A DNA stretch of 64,000 bases from an uncultured Brachyspira sp. (GCF_944390845.1 NZ_CALXRM010000001.1:62001-126000), one strand, 5' to 3'. Positions 17,534 through 31,800 are shown, numbered from the stretch's first letter. Program-made: numbers and translations. Notes: generated from the letters alone by a model not told the origin.

Positions 17534-18352
17534 ATGAATAATAAATTAAAAATGTTTTTATGTTTCATATTTTCAATTTTAATGTTATCATGCGGTTTAC
17601 CGGATGTTACAGGAGTAACTCTAGAATTAAACCAGCCATATATAACAAAAGTTATACCTGGCAATAATAAACTAACAGTTGAATTTGAAGCACAAAATAA
17701 TGAGCCGTCATTTAGCGGATATAATATATATTTTGGAGATAAAACTAATCCAAGAAAATATAGATTATATAATCAGCAAAAAGCTCGCCCAACTATGTCT
17801 GAAACTAAATCAGAAACTCCACGTAAATTTACTTTCACTATTGAAATAGGAAGTTATTATTCCACCAATAATAATGATGTAGATACATTAAAAAATACTG
17901 ATCTAAATAATGGAATACCAGTATATATTTGGGTATCAGCATATCAAATAACCCCTCAATTAGAAAGTTATTATTATTATGATAATTTTGTACAAATGGG
18001 TACTCCAAGACCAGAGGCTTTGAATCAAACAATATCATCTGGAGATAAACTTAATATAGAGGGACGAGATCTTGCTGTTGTAACAACTGTTAATGGTAAA
18101 TTGTATTTTCAAAATGCTGCTAATGGAAGTATGATGGTTATGTCAGGAAATTCCCTTGAAGATATTGTTGTTCCTCCAGAAAATGGATATGGTAATATAG
18201 ATTTGGAAGTAAAAGCTAATAGGTTATACCTTATAAAAATAACAGAAAACAATAATGCATATTATGGAAAAATATATGTAAGGAGTGTAAGCGGTACGAG
18301 TGCTACAGTTGATTATTGCCGTCAAACTGCTGCTAACATACTTAGCTATTAA
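17534..18352 (+). CDS. Lipoprotein with fibronectin-III-like domain, first of a pair
   Basis: 272 residues. The signal peptide ends MLSC, giving a lipobox. The first about 110 mature residues look like a beta-sandwich: TKVIPGNNKLTVEFEAQ ... FSGYNIYFGD, the pattern of fibronectin-III modules (a V-x-P-G-x-x-x-L-x-V-x-F strand pair followed by G-Y-x-I-Y). The C-terminal part is another beta-rich region of unknown type. The next gene repeats this layout after only 2 bases, so the pair arose by duplication and is co-transcribed. The start ATG has no ribosome site and coincides with the predicted transcription start. Probably exposed on the cell envelope; ligand unknown. Confidence 0.75.
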   Translation: MNNKLKMFLCFIFSILMLSCGLPDVTGVTLELNQPYITKVIPGNNKLTVEFEAQNNEPSFSGYNIYFGDKTNPRKYRLYNQQKARPTMSETKSETPRKFTFTIEIGSYYSTNNNDVDTLKNTDLNNGIPVYIWVSAYQITPQLESYYYYDNFVQMGTPRPEALNQTISSGDKLNIEGRDLAVVTTVNGKLYFQNAANGSMMVMSGNSLEDIVVPPENGYGNIDLEVKANRLYLIKITENNNAYYGKIYVRSVSGTSATVDYCRQTAANILSY

Positions 18353-18354
18353 TT

Positions 18355-19095
18355 ATGAAAAAAATTTATATATTTATTATATTAATAATATTTACATTTA
18401 TTTCATGTAATGAAGAATTAATTACAGTAGTAGATGAATATAATCCGCCTTATGATATTCAAGCCATACCAGGTGATGGTAAAGTAAGTATAAGTTTTTG
18501 GTCAGGAGTTATAGCTTCGGACTTTTCTGGATTTAATATATATGCCAAAGATTCTGATTCATTTACACAGCCTGATGATGCAATACAAAATTCTAAAAAG
18601 GCATATCCAACAGTAAATAGGGCAAAACATACAAGAACAAATTTTGTAATACAAATTCCAACTTATACATTTAATAATAATACATTATACTATGTATCAG
18701 TTACTGCTTATGGTACAAATGATTTAGTAGATAAAAAATATATAGAAACTCCAATAAGTACTATATGCCCAGTAATACCTAGACCAGAAGGAACAGGAAG
18801 CGGTACAACATTAACAGCTAGTTCGGCAAATGTTGGAACAATGGATCCAACTACAGAAAAAGTTACTGCTAGTTCTGGATGGGGAGTTCAGTATTTCGGA
18901 TATCAAACTAATTTTAATGCTGTAGTTATACTAACTAACAATACTGATGCTTCATTTGATACTGAAACAGTATATGCTGTAAATGGACTTTATATATTTA
19001 AAAGTGGAAATCAATTAGCTAAAATTTGGATAAAAAGTGCTAGCTCATATCAATGGGCGTACCAACAAGATGCTTCTCAATGGTGGGGCATTTGA
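18355..19095 (+). CDS. Lipoprotein with fibronectin-III-like domain, second of a pair
   Basis: 246 residues, paralogous to the gene before it. The signal peptide ends FISC. The mature N-terminus has PYDIQAIPGDGKVSISFWSG and then FSGFNIYAKD, aligning with the same strands in the upstream protein. A Gly/Thr/Ser-rich stretch near 150-165 links to a C-terminal beta-rich domain with several Trp and Tyr residues. Only 2 bases separate the genes and there is no separate ribosome site, so translation is probably coupled to the upstream stop. Function unknown; likely surface or periplasmic. Confidence 0.75.
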   Translation: MKKIYIFIILIIFTFISCNEELITVVDEYNPPYDIQAIPGDGKVSISFWSGVIASDFSGFNIYAKDSDSFTQPDDAIQNSKKAYPTVNRAKHTRTNFVIQIPTYTFNNNTLYYVSVTAYGTNDLVDKKYIETPISTICPVIPRPEGTGSGTTLTASSANVGTMDPTTEKVTASSGWGVQYFGYQTNFNAVVILTNNTDASFDTETVYAVNGLYIFKSGNQLAKIWIKSASSYQWAYQQDASQWWGI

Positions 19096-19267
19096 TTTTA
19101 AATATAAAAATATATTTAATTATATAAAAATCTGTTTTTATTTTATACTTAATAATTGCAATTTTTTTATCTAAAAATATTTAATTATATAAACAAAAAC
19201 TATAAAATACTATACTCAATAAAAAATTTATATTCTATAAAGTTTGTTATACATAATCAAAAATATT

Positions 19268-19599
19268 ATATATCTAAACAAATATACTTTGTCAAAAATA
19301 AATTTATGTTTTGGTTTTATATTTTTGGCTTTGCACCACCCCCCACTCTTTTGCGACTGAAGAAGTACCTGTGGTATTGCCACAAAGAAGCTATATCCTC
19401 GACAAGCTCGGATACGTTTCGCGAAAGGCTGCATTTCAACTTAAATTTAGTAATTTATCTTACATGTAAAACATAATTAGTATGATTTAATACTAATTTT
19501 ATATTTGCACTTTTTGGTTCTTTGACGAAGTCCGCAGAGCGTACGCGGCTGGAAAAAGAACAACAAAAAATTGACAAAGTTAAAAATTTTTAGTATATA
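19268..19599 (+). repeat. GC-rich intergenic repeat (copy D), the most complete copy
   Basis: The left end TATATCTAAACAAATATACT then TTGTCAAAAA is loosely inverted at the right end (TTGACAAAGTT, AAAAATTTTTAGTATATA). Internal blocks include CACCCCCCACT, GAAGAAGTACCTGTGG, CCTCGACAAGCTCGGATACG, TTTCGCGAAAGG and the palindrome GTTCTTTGACGAAGTCCGC ... GCGTACGCGGC ... AAAAAGAAC. It lies between the convergent ends of the lipoprotein pair and the giant coiled-coil gene. Frames within it are not protein-like. The rest of the 19096-19829 spacer is AT-rich with no gene. Confidence 0.8.
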
Positions 19600-19756
19600 C
19601 AAATACTCACACTATAAAAAAATCAAAGCATTTTTTTACTGACATAAACTTTAAATCATTACAAAATATAATAATATACAAAAACAATTTTACATTCAAA
19701 AAAATTATAAGATATTATAACTAAAAATAGGGTAATAAATAGACAAACTTTCATAA

Positions 19757-19798
19757 ATAAAAATAGAGCCTATAGCATAAAACTATAAGCTCTATTTC
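19757..19798 (-). terminator. Intrinsic terminator of the giant coiled-coil gene
   Basis: Arms 19761-19775 and 19783-19797 (AAATAGAGCCTATAG against CTATAAGCTCTATTT) have one wobble pair. On the minus strand the hairpin is followed by TTTTTATTT. It starts 33 bases past the stop codon. Confidence 0.85.
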
Positions 19799-19829
19799 CA
19801 AAGGAGAACAATAAACCTATCTAATTTAA

Positions 19830-22800
19830 TTATCCTCTTGATTGTTTGTCTTTCCAAGATTTGATAGTCTTTTCAACCTCATCTCTTGAATATGAAGTAT
19901 TCTTAACTATATCATCAGGTTTCCAACCTTGTTTGTACATTTTTATTATAAGCTCTTCTCTTTTACTGTCTACTTTTTCAGATTTATCTCTCTTGCTTCC
20001 TTTTCCTGGTTTATCTGGCATATACTTATCAGCATTATCAAGCAAAGTTTCTAAATATCTTACGAAATATTCAGCTCTTTCAAGATTTTTAATTATGTTC
20101 TTATCATAATCGTCATACTGATTTTTCATACGAACAAGATTTTCTCTCTGATCTTGTATAGCCTGTATTATATCATCTATTTCCTCTAATTTAGAAATAA
20201 ACAACTGAACTTTTTTATCGTTCTTTTCTATCTTAGCAAAATCTCTCTCTAAAGAGTAAATCTTATCCATAAAGTTCTTTCTGGTATCTTCAACATCAAC
20301 CATAGCAGCTTTTATACTATCAACTCTTTCAAGTATAACCTCTGTTTCAATTTCTGCCTTTCTTACCTGTTGTAATATATCATCAGCATATTCTTCCTTA
20401 TCTTTGATAAATGAAAGTTTATTTTCTATTTGTGATGCTATATCAATAACAAGCTGTATACCTTCTTCAGTATGCTCTATCATAGCATTATTTTCTGCTA
20501 TATGAACAAATCTTTCCTGTATTTCTCCAGACATATCCATAAGCATATTAACTTTTTCTTGAGTATCTTTCAAGCTGTCTTTTTCTTTCTTGATACTGCT
20601 AGCATAATCCAATATTTCATGATGCATTTTCTTCAAGTTTTCAAACTCAGACATAGTTTTATTCATCTCAGTTGTTGTAACTTTAGTATCTTTTACTAAT
20701 TCATTTAATTTAGATACATCACCTTTGATAGATTCTGCCATTTCTTTAGCATTATCGAACACTTTTACAGTATTCATATATTTTGCTATATCCTGGCCTA
20801 TGCCATCTATTTTTACTTTCATAGCATCATATTCTAATGAAATATCATTAGTTTTTGATTCAAGCATCTTATCTATAGAAGAAACAGCATCAGCCAATTT
20901 TACTTTCAAATCTTCTGTTTGACTATCAAAATCTTTAAGTATTACATTTGTTTTTTCTTCATAGCTCAAATTAATACTTTCAAGTCTAGCTTCTATTTCA
21001 GAAGAATATTTAGTAATATCTTCTTCTAAAGCAGATACAATATCCTTCATATTAGTAATTCTTTTATCATATTCATCTAAGTTATCAGCATGTGATTTTA
21101 TTATTTCTTCCTTAGCAGTTTGAATATGAGCTTTAGCATCGTTCATAAGAAGTGATAATGTCTGCTCTAAATTAGAATTAAGTCTGGCTATATATTTTTC
21201 ATATTTCTCATTAGCATTTTCTTCTATAGCATTAACATTTTCTTCTATAATATTATTAGCTTCAGCTATTCTAACATTAACAGCTTCAGATATGGAGTCT
21301 TGTAAAGCTGTCAAAGATTCAGAAAGACCTTCATAATGAGCTTTTAATGCATCAAACTCAGAATTCTTTTCTTCTAATAAGCTATCCATTTTATTAGAAA
21401 CTTCTTCTATTACAGAATCAAATTCTGAAATTTTAGCTTCTATAGTTATCTTAGCATCACTAGATAATTCCTCAAGTCTGATATTGAATTTCTCACCTTG
21501 AGATTCTATATCTTTAGAGTATACATTTATTTTTTCTTGTAACTCTAAAGCTTTTTCTTCTATAAGAGCTTTTAATTTATCCATAGAAGGGGCAAACTCA
21601 TTTTGTAAGTTATTCATCTGCTCTTCAACTTCTTTAAGTTTTTCTTTATTAGCTTCTGCTGAAGTAATAAATTCATCTTTTATACTTAAAGCCTGTTTCA
21701 AATCAGTAACAACATCTTCTACAGAAGAAGTTATATTGAGTTTAGTATCATCTAATTCAGCATGTAATGCTTCTATTCTTTCATTGTATTCTTTATAAGC
21801 CTCCTCAAACAATTTTGAGAATTCCTCTTGGTTCTTCTGATGTCTGTCAGTATAGAATTTTTCAGAAGACAAATACATTTCTTTTAACTTAGCAACTTCT
21901 TCATCATGCATAGTTTTTATTTCATCAACTGCTTTTTCACCTTCAGTACCTATAGACATCTTTAATTCACTCATAAATTCTTCTTGATATGTGTCTATCT
22001 TTTTCTTGAAGCTAGTAATATTATCTTCAAGCTGTTTGTTCATATTATTGAAGGCAGCTGTAATTTTATTATTAATATCGTTTTCTATGCCTTCTATAGC
22101 ACTCTTAACATCAGAGAATTTATCAAACTTCTTCATCTCATTTTCAATGAATGTTTGTACCGTATCAAGTATATGAGGACTAAGCTCATCTGTTTCTTTA
22201 AGTACAGCCTCATTAAATGAAGCAACTAAGCTATTGATAGCCTCTTTAGCTTTAGATACATTTTCAGAAGCAAGTTTATTTTCTAAGGATTTAATATATT
22301 CCTCAGCTTCTTTAATCTTAGTACTGAATGCAGCTTCTTTCTCAGATATCTTCAATGAAGCAACATCAGCAGCCTCAAGTACTGCACTTGTTAAGCTGTC
22401 AATCTTATTACGTATATTAATATCAGAATTCTTAACCATATCCATTAGAGCTTCTCTTTCTCTGCGTACAGTTTCAACTTCCTGAGATATATGTTTTTGA
22501 GACTGACTTAACATTCTAAGTTCATTTTCTTGCTCTTTAATATTAGCTTTTATAGTACCAACCAAAGAAGTAATATCACTTTGAGCTTCATCTATTCTAT
22601 TTATGATGCCTTTAACTTTATCATTTTCTAATGCATCTATCTGTTCTTTAGCTGTTTCAACTTTATCATTGATATCTGCAAGCATTTCAACTGCAGCATC
22701 TCTTAAGTTATCTACTTCAGAAACTATAGCATCTTTATAGAATTCTTTTATTCTTTCTGGAGAAGCATAAGCATCTTCAAAATGAACTATTCTAGCTTCT

Positions 22801-25800
22801 ATACGTTTTCTGAACTCTTCATTTGATTCCTCAAATACTTTTATAATATCATCTCTAAATGAGTCTGTTAGATATCTTAAATCTGTACCTATAGAATCAC
22901 TCTGTATACTTTCGAACATTTCAACTATTTGTTTTCTCTCATCTTCAATCATAGCAGCAACATCTTCTCTGTTCAATACATCGAATGATATTTTGTTCTT
23001 CAAAGCCTCTATGCTGTCAATTATATTGAGCTTTTCTTGATTGAACATACTCATAGTTTCATCTTGTTCTTTTATAAGTTCAACTATAGATTTTCTAAAG
23101 TTTATAAACTCATTAACAAGTCTATCTCTGTCACCTTCAATAGAAGTCAAAGCTTCACCAGAATAAATAGCTCCGCTTTCATATTTAATTCTAAGATTAT
23201 CTATCTCGGCCATTAATCTGTTTCTTTCTTCTTGTAAGGCTTCAGCTAAATCTTTAATATTAGCTATTCTGTCATTGAATTCATTTCTAAATTCACCCAT
23301 TTCTTTAGCTAAAGTATCTTTATATCTCTTAATACTTTCTGAGAAGTCCTGCTCTAATATTTGGAAATCATCTTTAATACGAGCATTATACTCTTGAGCC
23401 ATATTAGCTAAATCATTATTAGTTGGAACAGAACCTAATATCTCATCTCTTAAAGATACGAACTCATCTCTAAGTTCATCTTTTAATGTTTCTTTCTCAT
23501 CTACAAATATTTGACTGATACTATCTAAAGTAGGAACATCTTTGAGCATTTCTTCTTTCATCTCTAACAATTTAGCCTCAACTGCTTCTTGTTCCTTAGA
23601 TAATACTTCAGCAACTGCTTCAACAGTAGAGTAGTTGTCCTCTATATTTTTCTTAAATGATTCTAATGTATCATTTATTCTTACTCTTTCAGCTTCTATA
23701 ATTTTTTCTACATAAGAAGTATCTAATTTACCAGCCTCTATATTTTTAGCAACTTCTGCTTTTGTATTTTCAATATCAGCTGTTACATTTTCCTTATAAG
23801 TATTTATAAGTTTTTCAACTTCTTCTCTTGATATAGATTTATCATTTAAGCTGCTTATCTCTTTTCTTATCTCATCAAATGATGTTTCTAAATTAGCTCT
23901 TTCTACATCTAAAAGATTGTTCAAATTATCTAAATAATCTTTCTTAAGATTTTCAAATCTTTCTTCTGCAGATATATATTCAACTCTTACTGCTGATTTG
24001 AAATGATCTAATTCATTAATCAATTTTGCTTTTTCTTCTTCAAACATCTTAGCAAAATTTCTATTGTCTATTTGAGTATTTATTATCTCATTTCTAAACT
24101 CTTCAAGTTCATTTGCTCTGTCTTCTCTTTCAGATACAAATAAGTCAGCAAGTTCGTCCATATTAGGTACAGAGTCTATTATTTTATTTTTAAACTCTTC
24201 AAGCTCATCTAAAATGCTAACATCTTTTTGAGATATTTCACTAGCTATTCTATCATAAACTTCTTTTTTGAACTCATCTATAGCAGTAAGTAAATCTTTT
24301 TTATCCTTAGCTAATTCATTAGAAAGTTTTAATGTATTTGTATTAAGTTCATTATTTATTCTGCTTATATAAGATTCTAATGCCTTAATTTTTACATCAA
24401 CACCTTTATTAGAACTGCTAATATCTTCTTTAATAGACATTATATTATTTTCTAGGTAATCTATAGTTTGTTTACCTTCTGTTTTTAATGCATCCTGAAG
24501 ATTTATAACTTTAGATTTTACTTTATCTTCATATTCATTTAACATAGAATCTAATTTTTCTTTGTACTTAGCTACTTCAGCACTTAAAGAACCTTGATTA
24601 TATTCTAAGTCTTTTATTCTATCATCAAATGCATTTATATGTCCTTCAATATTAGATATACCTTCTTCCAATCTTGAATCTAAGCTATCTTGTAATTCTA
24701 ATTGTTTATTAGCTATATCTTCCTTCAATGCTTCTATCATAGACATAATTTCAGAATAATTTTCATTATCTAATAAGTTATCCTTAGCATTTTCTAAAGT
24801 ATCATTAATAGCATTAAGATTAGTATCCTTCCAAGAATTCAAATCTCTTTCCATTCCCTCTATCTTGTCTTTAAATTCAGTGAATGAACCATTAAATTGA
24901 TTTTCTAATTCTTGTTTCAATACTGCAAAACTAGATGCTATAGTATCACCGTATAATTCTACAACTCTATTTTCATTAGACCAAACGTCTTCAAAATAAT
25001 TTACACGTTTATCTAATCTATCTTTAAATTCTTTAGAATCTTTTTCTATACTTTCTACTAAATCATTCTTAATAGCTACAACACTATCATTGAAGTTATT
25101 GAATATGCTATCCAATTTTCCTTCTAATCTAGCAAGCTCATCTCTGCTTATATAAGATTTAGGTAAAGAATTCATAACATTATTTAAGTCTTTGTAAATC
25201 TCTTCTTTACTGTCTAATATCTTATCTTCTAGTTTACTGAAGCTTGATATTTGAGGAATTATACTTTCCTTAAATTGTTCTAAGCTATCGCTAAGCTGTT
25301 TGAAGTTTTCATAAATAGCAGCAATTTCCTCTTGAGTTACATTAGTTTCATTGCTTTCTTCTTCCTCTTCTTCATATTCATCAACTTCTTCAGAATCCTC
25401 AGTTTCATCAGCAACTTCTTCTTCCTCTTCTTCATAGTACTCTTCTGCATCTTCTGTTTCATATTCTTCTTCATCTTCAACAGCAGCTAAACTATTCTTC
25501 AATTCTTCCAATTCATTAGAAAGTCTTATAACTTCATCATTCAAACTTGTATCAACACCTTTAACTTTATCTTTTATTGTTGATAAGTCTTTTTCCAAAT
25601 CTTCTATTTTTGAGAAATCCTCTTTAAGTGTATTGAATGATTCTTCTAATCTGTTTCTTTCAGCAATCAAATCACTATAGTCATGATTATCTTTTATAGA
25701 TGTAACTTCTTTCTTGAATTCATCTATAGCATTTGATATCATATTTTTATATTCTATCAAAGTAGATTCTAAATTAGAAACATTATCATCGCTGCTATTC

Positions 25801-28800
25801 ATTCTAGCTGTTAATGTTTCCATTACATCATCTATAGCAGCCTGTATATGTGCTTTTTCAGAATCGAATATAGCAGGTATTCTCTCATCAGCAGCACTTA
25901 AGATATCATCTTTTAATGAAGCAAATGAAGCTCTTAAACCTTCAACTTCTTTTATCAATAGCTCTTTCTCATTTATATAGTACTGAAGCATATTGTTCTT
26001 ATCTAATACTGCATCTTTTATCTCATCAATAGATTTATCAAAATCTTTACTCAAGCTTGAATACTTGTTATCTATTTCTTCTTTTACATTATTTATTTCT
26101 TCAATAAGAGAAGTTTTTACGCTTTCTATATCTTCTAATATATCAGTTACAGAAGAAATTTTCTCACTGTATTCGCCAAACAATGACAATATATGTTCAT
26201 TATTAGATATAAAGTCATTAACTTGAGCTTTAAATCTATCGTCTATATTAGATTTGAAATAGTCAAATTCAGCTGATAATTTAGATATAGAATTATATAA
26301 TTCTTCTTTCTCTAAATCCATTCTATCAGAAACAAATCTAGCCTGAGTTTCTAATTGATTATTTACTTCAGTTACAGAATTTTCTATAGTTTCTAATTTA
26401 TCAGCAATATCCATCAAGCCGTTATAATCAATTTTATCTTTAAATTCATTATATAAGCCCATTAATTCATTTTTAATATTTTCAAATGAAGTTGTTTGCT
26501 TGTCTCTCAATTCTGATTCGTAAGAACTTATTCTATTAACAATTTCTTCTTCTTTATTGACAAGTAAATCATTAATTTGTACTTCTAAATTCTCAACAAC
26601 ATCTCTTAATTTAGCATCAGAATCTTCTAACATTTTAGATACTGCATTATTTATGCTTTGATTCAAGTTATTGAATGAATCATTAAGCATAATATCTAAA
26701 TTATACTTATTCTTTTCAAGTTCTTCTAATTTTTCCTGTATATCAGCATCTACTTTAGAAGAATACTCGTTCAAATAATCATCTATATAAGCTTTATTAG
26801 TATCAACTCTAGCTTTTTCTATTTCTATTTTTAAACTGTCTGAATATTCGTCTAATGCTTTTTTGTTTCCTTCATAAACAGATTCTAACATTTCTGAATA
26901 TTCTTCATAATTAGATATAATGTTTCTTCCAACATCTTCTAATTTAGACATTATAGATTCTGTTTCATCTAATCTATAAGACTCTATGTTCTTCAACTCT
27001 TCTTCATATTTACTAACTGCATCTGATATCATATTATTAAATCTATTAACATCAGAAGTTAATCTTTCTTCTAAGTTAGAAATTCTATCATTAACAGTAG
27101 ATAATTTTTCTTCCAAGCGAGTATTGATTTCGCTTTCTTTGCCAAGTATTTCTTCTTTAATAGAAGCTATCATTTTAGCAATAATTCCATTCTTCTTATC
27201 TTTAGAACTTTCTATAAAGCTGTCAATATTTTCTTTAGCCTCTTTTAATTGCTCTAAAAGAAGAGATAAATTACCATCTTTCCAAATAGAAAGATTGCTT
27301 TCTATTTCATTTACTTGACCTTGTATATTAGACATAATCTCTGACTTAAAGCTGTCAACTTCAGGTCTTATAGCACTTTCATAAAGTTTTAAAGTTTTAT
27401 TAGGATCTGACCAAGTATCTTCAAAATAAGAAATTCTCTTATCCATCAAATCTTTAAATTCTTTAGTACCTGATTCTAATTCATCATATAAAGAATATAA
27501 TTTTTCTCTGTCATCATCAAATAAATCTCTTGAAACTGTATTATCTTCAAGTGAATCTAATTTTTCTTCTAAGCTAAATTTGAAGTCTGCTAATTCATCA
27601 AACAATTTATCAACATCGCTTCTTAAATTAGAATCAACTCCATCTAAATTGCTCTTTAATGTATAAACTTCACTTTCTAAATCGTATAATCTTTCAAAGT
27701 CTTCTCTTAAAGAATTAAATGCATCCTCTAATCTAGCTTTTTCTGCTTCTAATATCTCTATAGAATCATTGTTTTTAAGTTCATCTAATTCATATCTAAA
27801 TGTTTCAATATTTTCTAATATAGTATCCTTTTCATCTGATATAGCATTTTTAAATTCTTCTATATCAGCACTAGAACTATCCATTTTTTCTAATATATCA
27901 TTTGTAAATGAATTAAATTCAGCTTCAATTTTTTCTTTCTCTCTTTCAAATATAGAGTTAATATCTTCTTTGTTAGCATTTAATACTTCTTCTTTGAATG
28001 CTGTGAAGTCTTCTCTTAATTTCTGCATCTGTTCATTATTCAACACTGCACTTTCTAAGCTTACTATCTTTTCATTAAAGAAGTTTCTTAAATTATCATA
28101 TCTTTCATTAACAGCAGCTATTCTTGTGTCTATCTTCTCATGTAAATCTCTGATTCTATCTTCAAATATATTGATATAGCTTTGATTTTTCTCTAAATCA
28201 TATACTTTTTTCTCTAAGATTTCATACTTATCTTCAACAGTAAGAAGTTTACTATCTATTTTTCCATAGAAATCTTTAACTCTGTCTTCTATTTTCTGAA
28301 TATAGTTTTCACCATAAACAACTTCATCAACTTTTTTCTCTATGTTTTCTATAGTTTGAGAAACTTTTTCATTTGATGATTCTTCAAACTTACTCATAGA
28401 TTCATTAAATTTAGCTTCTAAATCTTCAACAGATATTTTTACAATATTATCTAATTCTTCTTTAGCAGAATCTAATATGTTCATCTTATCTGAAACTTGA
28501 GATTCTAATTTCTCTATGCCTTCTATAGTTTGAGAAACTTTTTCATTTGATGATTCCTCAAACTTACTCATAGATTCATTAAATCTATTTTGTAAATCTT
28601 CAAAAGATGATTGTAATATTTTATCTAAATCTTCTTTAGTAGAATCTAATATATTCATCTTATCTAATATCAAAGAATCTAATCTTGAAGAATAATCTTT
28701 TAAGTATTCATCAATACGTTCTCTTTCATTAGCTAGATGCTTATCTTCAATTCCTTTTATAGCACTATCTATCTCATCTTTAATAGAATCTGAATAATCT

Positions 28801-31800
28801 TTCAATGAATTGAGTGAATTATCATAAACTTCATTTATAAGTTTAGAATAATTTTCATAAGTAGATCTTATTTCTTTACCTACATTATCAATATCATCTA
28901 ATATTTTATTATTTTCATCTAATCTGTAATGCTCCATATTTTTTATCTCATCATCATACTTAGATACAGCTTCATTTACCATATTGTAAAGATTTTCTAA
29001 ATTACCGCTTATATCATTATTCAATTTAGAATCCATAGCAGCTAATCTATTTTCTATATCTTGTACTCTGATCTCTAAAGTTTCATTGATATATTTTTCT
29101 TTCTCATCAATTGTTGATAATAAGTTATCTACTATTTTTTTGCCTTTTACTTCTGATTCATTTAAATAATTAGATATACTTTCTCTAGCTTCATCTAATT
29201 GCTGAACTAACTCATCAACATGACCTTCTTTCCAAGTAGAGATATCATTATCCAATGATTCTATTTTACTTTTCAAATAGTTGATAGAATTTTCAAATTT
29301 AATCTCATTGTCATTTCTGATATCATCTAATTGTTCTCTTATATCTGAAGCAAATATGTTTTTCAATTTTCTGCTGTCAGCCCAAGTATCTTCAAAGAAA
29401 CTTACACGTTTTTCAAGTCTGTATCTAAATTCTTTATTATCATCTTTTATTTGATTAAATAAATCATTTAATTTTTCTCTTTCCTGAGTTAATAATTCTT
29501 CTATAGCCTCATTATTATTAGAATTTGTCATTAATTCTTCTTTTATAGAAGCTAATTTATTATCTAATTCTTCTTTTTCAGTATATATTATACTTTCTAA
29601 CTCAGAAGATTTATTGATATTATCTTCTATTTGAGTTTTTACATCATCTATTCTTGAAGTCAATTTATTAACATGTGAAGTAAGATTTCCTAATTCAATA
29701 GAATATTCATCTAAATCTCTTACTATATCATCTTTCATTCTTCCTTCAAAATCAGACAATTTATCAGATAATGCTTTAACCTCATCTTTTAAGAATACAT
29801 CAACATCAGACATATTTTCTTTTAATTGGTATAAGTTACTTTCTAATCTTTCTAATTTAGAGAAATCAGATTTTATAGCATTAAATGAATCTTCTAAAGC
29901 TTTTTTCTCTAAAGCTAATTGCTCTATAGTATTATCTTTCTTAACGCTTTCTAATTCAAGCTCTAAATTATCCAATTTTTCTAATAAATCTAACTTATCA
30001 GAAGAAATAATATCTTTTAATCTATTAACTTCATCATCTGAAGCATCAACTCTTTCTACAACAGCTCTTGTAAATTCTTCAAATACATGCTCTATTTCAT
30101 TTTTCTTATCTTCAAATAAAGTAGGTACATTGTCATTGAATTTTAATGTAGATTCTCTGAAAGATTCAAAATCATTTTTAATACTTTCCAATCTTTCTAC
30201 CAAAGCATTCTTTTCATCATTATGTAATGAGATAAGCTCATCTCTGTCTATTATAGAATTCTTGATAATCTCAACTGCTTCATCAAAATCACTGCTTAAA
30301 GAGTCATATTTATTTCTTAAATCAACAGTTTCACTATTTAATTTTTCAGTTATAGCTTCAATATCTTTACTCAAAGTAGCCATATATTTATTGAATAATA
30401 CAGATTCAGTATCTCTCTCTAATTGTTCAATAACTTCTAAGACTTTATCATTAGTTTCATCACTAAATTTAGCTATAGCCTCATTAAAGCTATTTTCCAA
30501 ATTATCAAATGATTCTTTAACCATATTATCTAATTCTTCTTTAGCTTCATTGAGTACAGACATTTTTTCAGCTATCTGATTATCAATTTTCTCTGAATAC
30601 TCTCTCAAATATTCATCAATATAGTTTTTCTCATTAGATAAATGCTTAGATTCTGATTCTTCTCTTGATTTCTCTATTTCTTCTTTTATAGTATTAGAAT
30701 AATCTGTCAAAGAATTAACAGAATTGTTATAAGCTTCATTTATTAAGTTAGAATAATTTTCATAATTTGATTTGATATCCTCAATAAGTTTTTGAGAATC
30801 TTCCATTAACTTATTGTTTTCATCTAATCTATAATGCTCAATATTTTTAATATCTTCATCATATTTAGCTATGGCATTATTCAACATAGTATGTAAATTA
30901 TCTAAATTAGAACTTATATCTTCATTAATCTTAGAATCTGTTTCTGATAATCTATTTTCTATATCAGCAATCTTTTCATCTAATTTATTATAGATAGTAT
31001 TTTCTTTTTCTTCTATCTTAGATAAGATATCTGTTAATAATTTTTCAGCTTTAACATCTGAATTATCTATGTAATTAGAAATATTGTTTTTAGCTTCTTC
31101 TAATTGAGATAATAATTCATTAATTCTTCCATCTTTCCAAGTTAAGATATCACTATCCATAGAATCTATTTTTGATTTCAATTCATTTAGATATTCTTCT
31201 TTGAAAGTATTCAAATCTGAATTCATAGATTCCATTTTAGCATTCATACTGTTAATATGTTCTTCTTTCCAAACAGCGATATCGTCGTTCATAGAATCCA
31301 TTTTTTCTCTTAATTCATTGATAGAATTTTCAAATTTCAATTCAGTATCTGATTTAACATTTTCTATTTCATCTCTTATATCAGATGAGAATAAATTTCT
31401 TATTCTAGAACTGTCAGCCCAAGAATCTTCAAAATATTCTATGCGTTTTTCAAGTCTATCCCTAAACTCTAAATTATCATTACGAACTTTTTCAAATAGA
31501 ATGTCTAATTTTTTTACTTCTTCATTAAATAATGATTCTATACCATCATTTTGACCAGAAACAGAAAGTAAATTATCCTTTATAGCAGACAATCTATTTT
31601 CTAATTCTTCTCTGTCTTTTGATATAGTTTCTTCCAACTGTGAAGATTTATCTAAAGAATCCTGTATATTAGCTTTTATTGATTCTATATATTCATTTAA
31701 AGTATTTACATTAGAATTAAGAGCACTTAAATCATTAGAATAATCTTCTAAATCTCTTGAAACATCTTCTCTGATTTTTGAATCAAGTTCTTCTATTTTT

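Noticed and set aside
19156-19476. A 106-codon plus-strand frame
   Set aside because: It begins in A/T spacer and runs through repeat copy D; no family resemblance and no ribosome site.
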